Part shown: in pieces, positions 1-10,101 of the stretch
Position numbering within the stretch: the stretch's first letter is position 1
How the letters are laid out: each line of letters starts with the position of its first letter
Assembly: GCA_003640385.1 (NCBI GenBank)
Contig: RCAB01000196.1
Span: 1-64,000 of the forward strand
DNA: 64,000 bases
From: Setaria digitata
Lineage: Eukaryota; Nematoda; Chromadorea; Rhabditida; Setariidae
Direction: 5' to 3'
Translations under genes and position numbers: made by a program
The notes under the pieces: model-generated
The model's database searches: none
The model's input: only the letters and a program-made list of their open reading frames with translations
Told to the model about the DNA's origin: nothing

Positions 1-1373
1 GATTTTCTTCTTCCACCAATTATCGTATCTTCGTTTTAGACAGTCTTACCAATGTACATACTAGGAGGATATACTGACTGGATAATGGATACATTATTTG
101 TTTGTGTAACAGTTAATGAGAAGATATCAGGAAATGATCAGCGTGTAACACTGCTTGCAAAGTGCTTGAAATGAAATGTAACTGGAGCATTGGAGCTGCA
201 TGTAGATGGAAGTTTCATGAAGTTGTATGGAGCTGTGCACTCGTGTTAATGGAATGTTTCCACTGATTTATGGAACAAACACGTTGAAACCTCAGTAATA
301 AAATCGAAGCGTCATCTTGCCGATCACTTATGCTGGAAAATGTGAGCGGTTCAGGCACAGTCAGCATCCACTGTATTTTTATTTTTTAATGAACAGTTAT
401 AAGAATAGCAAAGTTTAATACTCACATTTGAATGTGTGATGATTAGTAGCGCTCTGTCTCCGCAGAATTCAGCTAACATATGATCATTTTTTACAAGCAA
501 AGAATCTTGGAAGTTACCTTAAATCATTTCCACCCTATTTTGGGTTACCAAAAGAACGATGTCACCGATCAGTCCGATCAGTAAAGAACTGTCAAAGTTA
601 CAATAATGGAACCTGACTTAGATTTTGAACATGCTGAAGGTTTTGATGATACATGTTACATATATGCAAAACAAATCTAATTAAAAAGATGCCACCAAGA
701 TCATTTAGAAAGGAAAAATAATAATCCTCAAGACAATTACGAGTAGAATGGAACTGTTATTGATCGACGGGATCATGGATAACTACAGAAATGATTATAC
801 TTGCACAACCACTGGGGACTAATTTTTTTGTTTCTTGTAAACAAAGTGGCTACAGCAGATTTCCGCATAAGAAAAATTATATTCCAATGTTTCCTGAATT
901 GCCTAAATTGATCCGTTAGCATACTTCACAGGCGTTCTTCCTTAACATCTGGTTAATCTACTACATTTAATTCCTTAAATGAAAAATTAATGAAGGATAA
1001 GGAGACGGGAAATTCGTATAATTTTATTTACAAAGTAATTCATCCAGATATTGCACTTTAGAACAAACTATCAATAGGGGAAATAAAGACCAAACACTAG
1101 TATTTTGGTAGATTTTCCTTTATTCTTCAATTCCAATAATTTGCATCATCACGAAGCAATTTAAATTCATAAAACATTTTCCCAATTTATGACTAAAAAT
1201 ACTAAAATAATTTCAAAGATTTCTATGAAATCTTTGTGGACCAGATCTGTAGTATTTCTTTTCTTTAAGTTCATTTAGATTCAAGAAATCATTTATAACG
1301 CATAACTGCTTTCTTGTGAGTTTAAGAGAGAACAGATGTCGAAGTACTCAGACTCATCACTTAAAGGACTAAA
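1..1373. other. No gene seen (5' edge of window)
   Basis: Short reading frames only, for example a 31-codon Cys/Trp-rich frame near 171-266 and an acidic 24-codon frame near 606-680 (+). Neither joins to a credible second exon. A perfect 10-bp hairpin with a 3-nt loop lies at 1214-1236. The 3' end of the PX-domain gene adjoins on the right. Confidence 0.5.
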
Positions 1374-2988
1374 TTAGGAACAGCTATGTTGTTGTGTACC
1401 ATTATCGGTTATAGTTGATTGGGTGAACCGCGGTTGCTGTGAGACTGCAAAACAGTAATAAGTAGGAAGGACGTAAGAATATCCGCTGCAAGTTTGATTC
1501 GTCGTAGCACTTGTAGATTGTGGTGCAGAGTATGCGATGTTTTTCTCTTGCGTATGCGTAATAGAATTCCCTTGCACCACCGCTGGTAGTACTGGATGAG
1601 ACTGGATATGAAGCTGCGCAGTTGCTCCAGACACAGTCGCTAGAGGGTTCGAAACTCGAGCCGTATTTGCTCTAAATGACGTAATCGACGATTCCTTAGT
1701 CGAACTACAGTGTCGTTGTGGTTCTAGTGGATCTTTGTGATTTAACGGCTTTAAAATTTCTTCTGCTTTCTGCAAAAAAGTATTAGAAGATCGCTGCCAA
1801 AATCGAACTTCAACTGTTCGCAAAGGCTGCAACAAATATTGAAATAGAAATTTCAGTCCTTATTACATTCCCACAATCAATATAGAATAATTTAATAGCA
1901 CATGTTATGGATTGCAAACTTTACATCATTTCGCTGCCTTTCTCTTGATGAATTAGATATTATAAAATCTTCGTGTTATAAAAAAATTTCAAGAAAAAAA
2001 CTGACCTCGAAATAATCCTGCAAAACTTTGCTTTGTCTAAGTACTGGATGAGCAAGTACGTAGTTTAAAAATGTTGTTATTGATGACGTTCTTTGACCGA
2101 TAATTGGGGCACTTTGGTTTCCGAAAATAACTCCTTCTGTAAATTGTGGGAATGAACCATGTAGATGTAACTGAAAAGTTTTCTTGGGACGAGGAAAACC
2201 ACTGAAAAAAAACACAAATATAGGAACAATATGATAGCTAAATACTGTGATTAAGTATTTCTAAAACACCACAAAACTCAAATCTGCTCATGACACTAAC
2301 AAATAACAAATACAATGAGAATATATTTAGAGACTTCAAGAAAACTGAATAAAAATAAAACACATCATCTTCAAACGCATCAGTACCAGATAAACGATTT
2401 TGAATGTGACAAAGTTAGGGAAAATCACGAAGCTATACTTTTTTATGCAGATCAGCCAACTGTTCCCAAAGACGCTTCACATCTCTAAAGCGTGTCCACA
2501 TATCAAAGAACCGAATATCCGTTGCAAGGGAATTACAAGGTATCGCCTACAAAATGTAAGCTGATGGATAAAACCAGGAAATATATGATCACAAAATAAC
2601 CTTTAAAAAGGAAACGCATTATATTTTCATAGCTATACTTTTTCTTCCTGTTAAAGCAGACTTGGTGCATAGTAGATATATCCGCAGTGAGATGATAAAA
2701 TGAACGACTTTTCTGACATGACACATTGAAGATTAAATCTCCTAACCTTAATGCTTCTTTCCTTCCCTTATTCAGCTAACTGTCCTCAACATTTTCTGTT
2801 GAATAAAATAAAGAAAAAAATACACTTACACAAACTGACATCTGATATTCAATATGAGAAGTAAAGAAACTTGACATAGTATTCGTGGAAACGATATTCA
2901 TATGTACATTCCACTCATTTGGATTTGCGTAAAGAATGCGACCCAATTCACTGCAACAAGAGCTTGCATCGCAGAGTAGTACTGGCAT
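1374..2988 (-). CDS. PX-domain (phosphoinositide-binding) protein, SNX15/RPS6KC1-like, 4 exons
   Basis: Exons are 2988-2830, 2546-2439, 2201-2006 and 1826-1374, giving about 304 residues. The PX domain fills roughly residues 15-155: a basic TRFRDVKRLWEQL helix start (the lipid-binding Arg region), a PRPKK proline turn, then the late-PX pattern TTFLNYVLAHPVLRQSKVL. PX domains bind phosphatidylinositol 3-phosphate on endosomes, so an endosomal sorting or signalling role is expected. The last 150 residues are Ser/Thr/Gln-rich and look disordered, with no kinase or MIT domain seen. The start is the first ATG after a TTGCAG that could be a cis or spliced-leader acceptor. One joint is out by one base: exon 2 ends in six A then GT, while exon 3 needs phase 2 before it. 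A homopolymer length error of one base would repair the frame. The domain call is firm; the exact orthologue is not. Confidence 0.72.
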
Positions 2989-3765
2989 CACGGGGAAGTA
3001 AGCTGCAACTTTAGAAAATAAAAAAGCCCTCCTCTAGTGCAGTGACTGTCAAGTTTATTCAGAATTGAGATTTCCACTGCTGAAAAAGAAGTGAGGTAGA
3101 GGATACCTACGAAGCTTAAGCGATTTATCATTAAAATTACCATTATTCACAAAAATTCTGTACTGCTCTTTGTGCATCATAAAAGAAACAAATCAAATCC
3201 GACTCTGGTAATTGAATGAACAGAATATTTAATATTGGAAATGCAAATTAACTTGATTCAATCCAAACTAATAAAGTCGAACTGGAGATGCTATGACCAC
3301 GGACTATTTCAGATCATTTTTTAAAGGACTGGAAATGAACCGTAAGGTCAAAAAATATGACAAAACTATATCTGCTGCTTCACTTTTCAACAACACTTAT
3401 GGAATAATAATACTTATCAAGGCAACACTAAATAACATTAAATTATACAATGTTACTACTTCTACAAGAAGAAATCGTATAAATAAAAGAAGATAAGGAA
3501 GAAGTGGAAGCATACAAAGTCAGCAATATACAAAAAAAAATTAAATAAATTGTTAAGGTAAAAAATATTAATGAAGCAACTATAATACACTTCAATAAAA
3601 AGATGGATTACTTAAAACTTCGCATTTGAAAACCGGGTAGATCAAATTTTTTTAAATACAATAATGAAATGACTATGCAATTAATCTTAAACTGCAGCAA
3701 AACCAGTGGATAAATTCTAATCAATTCTAGACAAACAAATAAGGTAATATATACATATATATAGA
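2989..3765. other. Intergenic, no gene supported
   Basis: AT-rich. A 67-codon plus-strand frame at 3293-3496 has no recognisable composition, splice sites or motif and is treated as chance. Confidence 0.5.
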
Positions 3766-3855
3766 TGATTTCACCGAAAACCAGGTCTGAAGTTCTAATA
3801 ACCGCTACAACATCTGCCAACATAAACATGTGACATCTTATCAATCGCAACGAGG
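3766..3855 (-). pseudogene. Decayed duplicate of the last NDUFS2 exon
   Basis: About 85-90 percent identical to 4455-4548, the terminal coding exon of the neighbouring NDUFS2 gene, in the same orientation and about 690 bp further downstream. The conserved core ADVVAVI..LVFGEI is still readable. The copy has a net loss of two bases near the IDD..CHM segment, which shifts the frame, and it has lost the terminal Asp-Arg-stop, running instead into a TA-rich tract. It therefore cannot serve as a working alternative last exon as it stands. No other NDUFS2 exon is repeated nearby, so this is a partial tandem duplication rather than a second gene. Confidence 0.8.
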
Positions 3856-4190
3856 TGATATATATATAATATATAATGAGGTATACTTGTCATAAAGAAG
3901 GCTCACAATAAGAAACCGGAGGAGTAAATATTAACCTTCAGGCATGAGAGTATCAGCAGCAAAAATTATTGAAATAGGGAAAAACATAAAGACAAAGTGA
4001 AAGGAAATTAGGAAAAAAAGAAAAAAGTACGATGTTATAAGTAGTACTTAGGCTTTCTAAAATCTACAACAGAGTGCTGAGTGACATGAAATGCCCTCTA
4101 GATTTTGCTACAATTTTCATATGACGAAAAATTTTCTTTATCCTTCCTATTAAGTTAACCACTAGAGAGAACTATAAGCAGAGACAAATA

Positions 4191-4346
4191 TTACCCAGAT
4201 TTTTTCTTTCCTTTTCTCAAAAGCAGAAAAGCTACCAATTCAGCAATCAAAAACAACGCTCCAGAAGAATATTGCCATAACGCCCAATTTTTGCAAGATA
4301 ACCATTTTCGACGCATGGGTTGAACGTTTCTGCCTTTCAAATTCAT
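4191..4346 (-). CDS. 51-aa single-span membrane protein, unknown function
   Basis: One uninterrupted exon from ATG 4346 to TAA 4191. Residues 1-18 are basic (KGR, RRK). There is one hydrophobic span of about 18 residues (SSGALFLIAELVAFLLL) and a lysine-rich end (RKGKKKSG). The open frame extends 14 codons upstream of the ATG to a TTTTTGTTAG acceptor at about 4390, which is only some 60 bp past the NDUFS2 stop codon. That spacing and the acceptor fit a downstream cistron resolved by trans-splicing. The composition resembles small mitochondrial inner-membrane or ER proteins, but I do not recognise the family. The alternative is an open stretch with no product. Translation of the upstream codons, as part of a longer protein, is also possible. 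Confidence 0.45.
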   Translation of the reverse strand: MNLKGRNVQPMRRKWLSCKNWALWQYSSGALFLIAELVAFLLLRKGKKKSG

Positions 4347-4447
4347 CAGCAGAAGATGAACGCTACCATCCACCAAACTATTATGTCTAACAAAAATTAA
4401 AAATTGATATAATAACTAAAAGACAAATTTTGATTTTCATTGCGGTA

Positions 4448-7227
4448 TTAGCGATCAATTTCTCCGAAAACCAGGTCTAAAGTTCCAATAACCGCCACAA
4501 CATCTGCCAACATAGACATGTGACATATATCATCAATCGCAGCGAGGTGTGGAAATCTAAAACAGAACGATAAGTGACAGAAAAATACCCAATAAAAACA
4601 AACGAGAATTTCAAAAAACAAAAAGAAAAAAAAACACACCCTGGTGATCGCGCGAAGCATCGATAAGGCCTTGATTCACCTTGCGATACCAAATAAACGC
4701 CAAATTCTCCTTTGGGGGCTTCAATTGGAACATAAGTTGCACCGGGTGGTACCTGATAACCTTCGGTGTAGAATTTGAAGTGGTGTATCAGCGATTCCAT
4801 ACTTTGCTAGAACAATCACACTCAAAATTATTTGAGATCTTGATATAATTTAAATTCCCTATTAGAATTTAAAAATTATTCAATTTTACCTTCATTTCAG
4901 CACGTTTAGGAGGGACGATTTTATGGTCATCAACCTTAATTTCACCACGTGGCATCTTATTCAAACATTCAAGAATAATTTTCAAACTTTCACGCATTTC
5001 TTCCATTCTTACCAAATATCTGCAAAGAATACTATGGCAGTATGTGACATATAATATGGATGAATACTGATTAAAATATAATAGCTGATTAAAGATATTT
5101 ACCTATCATAGCAGTCTCCTTTCACACCAATAGGAACATCAAAATTCACTTGATCATAAGCATCATATGGTTGTGCTTTACGTATATCCCATTTAATGCC
5201 GGATCCTCGAAGCATAACACCAGAAAAACCCCAAAGCAAAGCATCTTCAGCTTTCACTAGTCCGATGTCTACAGTTCTTGCCTAAACACAATTAAGAAAA
5301 ATAGGCAATATATCTATAAATCTTCAGCGTATTCTGTGGTACAAATTCTGAGAACAGAAAAATGAGTATTACTGATTTCACAAATTATACTAAAAATAAC
5401 AATTCTTCTACAAAATCTAAAAAGAGAAAGAGAGAAAAAAAAAAAACCAAGAAGATGCGATTTCCTGTCAACAAATCTTCCACCATATCCAATCTTTGCG
5501 GGAATCGCACTGCCCAATCGTACACGTCATCCATCCAACCAAGTGGTAAATCCCATGCAACACCTCCAGGACGCACATAATTTGAATGCATCCTAGCTCC
5601 GCAAACCCGTTCGCTTTAATTACCAATATAATAACCAGACTCAATTAAACTAACTAATATTCAGTTTAAATGTGTCAAAGCATCATTAGAAAAGAAGATG
5701 AAATGCACCATAATCTCCAATAATAGAATCCTGAGTATACAATTTTCTTAAATGATGGAACAGGACGTCCATACGTCCATAAATAATACTGGTACTAAAT
5801 AAATAAAAAAAAAAAAAAAGGAAAAGGAAGAGAAATAATTTAGCTTACGTCAATTCAAACATTTTTTCACGTTCTTCAAACATCCAGAATAGAGGAGTCA
5901 TTGCACCGATATCCAGAGCATGTGTTGTAATACCCATCAAATGATTTTGTATACGGGTGAGCTCATTCATCAAAGCTGTAAATAATGGTATGGAACGTTT
6001 ACTTAAAAAACTGAAACCGTCAATCCACAAAATCAAAAAGCAATCCTATTAAAGGAACATCTTTTTGCCACGAGAGCAGGATTTTAAGGCAGCTTGAAAG
6101 TTGAAGAACCAATAATTGCTTGGGTTTAAGATTGAATGAGGCCTGTACCTCAGACCATTACAGAAAAACTCATTGACTTGTAATCATTAAAAAAAAGGAA
6201 TGATTAGAAATATTCAGACACAACGAACTTCTGATAAATTTGGCTCTCAGAGGAATGTCAATTCCTAATAATTTTTCAACAGCAAGCGCAAATGCCGTTT
6301 CGTTGCACATCATCGATACGTAGTCCATACGATCAAAATATGGCACTGCTTGGGTGTAAGTCTTGTATTCGATTAACTTCTCTGTAGCACGATGCAAAAG
6401 ACCGATATGTGGAGTTGCTTTCATTACCATCTATAAGGTATTCATCATCAGAATTAATAAAATTACAAATCAGACTGAGACGGCAATAATCTATTAAAAA
6501 GGATGCCGAAAGCAAAAAATTCGTCAGAACTGAAACTTCACGAACTGTTAAAGTGAGACCTGGAAATTTTAGCTACGATTTAAAAAAGAAAAAAATCTGT
6601 TGGATTATAACTTTTATTTCCCGGAAACAAAAATACTCATAAAGGGAAGGCCACTACCTCCTTTGCTTAATAACAAGAAATGAGAATCGTCAATACAATT
6701 CAAATTTGCGTCGAAATTTAAATTTAAATTTAGTAATACTTCATTGTCTAATTCAAGTACAAGACGAAGAACTCCATGTGCTGCTGGATGTTGTGGGCCA
6801 AAATTAAGCATGTAGTAATGCAGAGGCTTCTCATGCATTTCAGTCAGATCAGAGAGAACCGGTTGCCAGCTCAATTTCTCAAATATTTTGTCAATTCCAA
6901 CGTTCTTATCATACTCCGTCGGTGCTGGCGTCCATACTCTCCCAATAACACTTGCTTTCTGGAAAATGAATGCAACAAAATTGAATAATCCATATCTCAA
7001 AATCTTTATTGATACATAAAAAACCGTAAATCACTAAACTACTTCATATCCATGATAATTAAGCAGTTTGTAATTTGGATTCAGAATAAGATAACCTTAA
7101 ATTCACGCATAAATTCTGCATCAGGATACCACAGATTATGTGATCCACGTTTTCCAATTGATAAATTGTTCGGTAGTGATCGAGTTACTTGAATTATTGC
7201 GGATCTAGCTTGGCCCAGTGCAATCAT
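4448..7227 (-). CDS. ndufs2: NADH dehydrogenase (complex I) 49 kDa subunit NDUFS2, 9 exons
   Basis: Exons: 7227-7096, 6958-6740, 6430-6229, 5975-5849, 5613-5448, 5281-5103, 5019-4890, 4806-4640 and 4556-4448. All phases agree, giving 476 residues, close to the usual mature-plus-presequence length. The protein forms part of the quinone-reduction site in the matrix arm of complex I, where electrons from the last iron-sulfur cluster reach ubiquinone. Family signatures are all present: [11 protein letters not shown] (contains the quinone-site His), [15 protein letters not shown] (contains the quinone-site Tyr), [38 protein letters not shown] and the C-terminal [14 protein letters not shown]. The first 40 residues are Arg/Ser-rich and fit a mitochondrial targeting peptide. 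Caenorhabditis elegans has two paralogues of this subunit, gas-1 and nduf-2.2; one copy plus the exon fragment at 3766-3855 is seen here. Some acceptors are purine-rich (ATTAAAG before exon 5) but preserve frame and homology. Confidence 0.97.
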
Positions 7228-8037
7228 GTTCCAATTAAGCCCCTATAATTCCTTTACAAGATGGCTTACTTCACTACTGATTTAAATAAATAGCATCACA
7301 TATACAAAATTCGCATATATAGTGGCACTACAGTTCCATACTTCCCTTAAATACTGGAGCATAAAAAGAAAAGACTTAACCGTATATATGATAAGGTAGT
7401 TGAAAATACTATAGGGAAACCAAGCTAGGCAATGTGCACAATATTCCTTGCATTTTGAGACTGTATATATCGCTTTATAAAAGAGTTATTAATATAAAAA
7501 CTCATTATTTCCTAAGGTTTCCATTGAGATATCAGCAGCCGACAAAACAACGATAAATATGAATGAAAGATGTAAAGCAAACTTTACACTCTACGTGATA
7601 CACACATAGGTAAGTTCCGTAAAGAAATGAGAAGTGACACGTGGATAACGTCATTAAAGACACCGGCAGGAAAATGAATTCAAAGAGTCATTGTTATCAC
7701 ATTATTTATGAAGACATCCATTAGGATGCTAACCACGTGACAATTATTTGGCACGTCGTTAAAGCTTGGCTATCCTCTTTCGTTAGCTGTGGGTGGAAAA
7801 AGTTTTTGCCATGTATTAAGCTGGAGGAATAAGTAGTAAAGCAGCCATCGAACTTTGCAAGCAAAAAGCTATTAGCTAAATTGTATTTTCTCGTAAATTC
7901 TTCATCTCATGTTTTACATGTGATACGTCTGAAGTTCAAAATTATTAGGGACATAATTTTCTTTGCTTAATGAATGTCTCCATAGTGTTTATATCTGTGC
8001 AGTTTATTCCGTTTAAAATTTTATTTTTCAATTTCAG
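7228..8037. other. Divergent intergenic region
   Basis: Lies between NDUFS2 (leftward) and the small membrane-protein gene (rightward). It probably holds promoters for both and the missing first exon of the rightward gene. A strong GTAAGT donor near 7612 follows no usable reading frame. Confidence 0.4.
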
Positions 8038-8690
8038 ATCTAACAGCGTTTGAGAGAGAGGAGGTAGATTGCAGTTATAGAGAAAAGAGAATTGCTCTCA
8101 TTTATCGATTTTTCGAAACGAACCCCTGGATAAAGGTTTGTAATTAATTTCACTTATTGATTGGTTCTTCATTTTCTGATTATAAGTAAATCGAATAAAA
8201 CATAATCGAAGAGTTATAACATCAGATGTTAGTTAAAATTTTTAAGCAGAAACATGAGGAGTTTCCGATTCAGGAAGAGTAGGAAAATAAGAGGATAAGT
8301 CTGCTATGACTTCGACATTTAATAATATCGTAATTAATACTGCCTGTTAGTTTTGACTCATCACGTATTTAGTATACAGAAAAAAGATATTTTTGTGGGG
8401 GATTTTAATCCTTCACGTAGTTTTGTTTGAACTGTAGCGCTTATACGGAACATATGAACATGTTAACATAATGTTCTGGTTGTTGAAGTTAACTGAAGAT
8501 CTGTTGTTTAAATTGGGCAGGGCCTGACACTGTCTGTAGTGTCATTTTTATATTGGGGAATGCGATTAGATGTACAGAACATGTGGCATAATGCTTTTGG
8601 TTTTTCCATAATTGATCACTGGAGAGGTAAAGCAATTAACTGTTTATAGCTTACTTCTGTTCAGAGGAAACAGTCAAGTTGGACTTATAG
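8038..8690 (+). CDS. Small membrane protein, 3' part (5' exon not found)
   Basis: Three exons join in frame: 8038-8135 (enters in phase 1), 8521-8626 and 8665-8690, ending at TAG 8690. Together they encode about 76 residues. The first part is charged (EREEVDCSYREKRIALIYRF), followed by NPWIK, one hydrophobic span (GLTLSVVSFLYWGMRL) and a polar tail ending EETVKLDL. The phases match at both joints and the donors (GTTTGT, GTAAAG) and acceptors (TTTCAG, GGGCAG, TTCAG) are acceptable. No start codon was found, because the frame needs one base from an upstream exon within 7300-8030. I do not recognise the family. None of it appears as a long open frame, so it is easily missed. The support is phase consistency and protein-like composition only. 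Confidence 0.45.
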
Positions 8691-9996
8691 TGTTAAAAAT
8701 TAACTCACTTCCATGACTGTTGCATTCATTTGTGAGCTGGAGATCCTTCAAGTATGTAATGGGGCTTTCCACCGCGCAAGAATTCCTTTGTAGCAGTACG
8801 ATCCAGCCAGAGATTATCACATTCTTCCTTGATCCTGTAATTATACTACACAAAATGACTATCGAGAATCATAGAATTTGAGAATGGTATGCCAAATCAC
8901 AAGTGAGATTTTCTTTTTCCAAGATGGTTTGGTGGATAAATCATTAATGACTGAATCTCTTTCACAGTAGTCATATCTTAGGTGCGACATATAAAAATAT
9001 AGGGGTGGATGGAAGAGAAAAAGTTTTGGTCGTCGTTAAATATATTCTGTACAGATTTATGGAAGATCGAGGAAGAAAGCACCAACTATTGGATCAAGTT
9101 ACTGCTTAAAATGTGAGCGAATCTATAAGAGATCCAACTAAAGTAGATGATGTAGACATCTTCTGGTAGAAATGGTACCATATTTTATGTATGCTACTGC
9201 TGCTTCTCTGTACCGCTATATAGTACCACGATGCAACGTCTCTCTGACGTTTCCATTCGCTTCTTACACAGTTTGTGCAATGTTTAATCAGTTCAGGTCA
9301 CAATCGATATGTGCCTTGAAGGATTCCTAGGGACTTGCATCTTTGAGTAACAACCCGAGCTTTTTTCCTTTCTTGGTTCCCATCTACCAATATATCTTCT
9401 ATAGGAAGGATCAGTTTAATAATGATATTGACATGCATATAAATCTTTCTGTATCGCTATTACTTTCAACGATTTTTCCCTATATATACAAGATAATGCT
9501 TTAGAAATGGATATCAGCAGGAATCCGTATAATGGTAACTCTAGACCTGTTAACTGCTGTTAATTAATATTTTTGTCTCATCGTTTCCACTAATTGCATT
9601 TATGCTTGTTATGTATTTTGGTTGATAGTTTAGACTATTAATTTTTGTAACTATTGTAGATTAGTCATACTCGACCATATAAAAGAATTATAATGTATCT
9701 GGTTTGTACATTAAAGCTATGCATTTTCATAATTTTAAGACTAATTTCGAATGTTTAATACTAAGGTTATAATATACAAGGTGTTTCCCATAAGTAAAAA
9801 TACCCACTAATGAAGTTGTTTATCGTTTACGAGCATTAAACTTGATTCATATTTTGATTGCAATTACTGAAGGATTTTCGGGTATTCTGATTTTTTGTTT
9901 AGTTTGATTGTAGAAAACTTAGACTTCTCACCATTTTTCTATTAATTTTCAGTGAAAATTTGCAATCCCAAGTGCTAAACATAATTTTCATATGAA
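8691..9996. other. Intergenic, no gene seen
   Basis: AT-rich with no coding stretch I can join. A TTTTCAG near 9945-9951 lies about 45 bp before the next ATG and could be the trans-splice acceptor of the next gene. Confidence 0.45.
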
Positions 9997-10051
9997 ATGG
10001 AAGCGAGCACTGTGGGAACTGTTGTACTTCACGGTAAGGATTATAGGATGC

Positions 10052-10101
<50 letters not shown>

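Noticed and set aside
171..266. 31-codon Cys/Trp-rich plus frame
   Set aside because: No family, no partner exon; short enough to be chance.
3293..3496. 67-codon plus-strand frame
   Set aside because: Asn/Ile/Lys-rich composition expected from AT-rich DNA; no splice partners or motif.
5362..5591. Overlapping frames with a Lys-rich run
   Set aside because: Antisense to, or alternate frames over, NDUFS2 exon 5 and its poly-pyrimidine intron.
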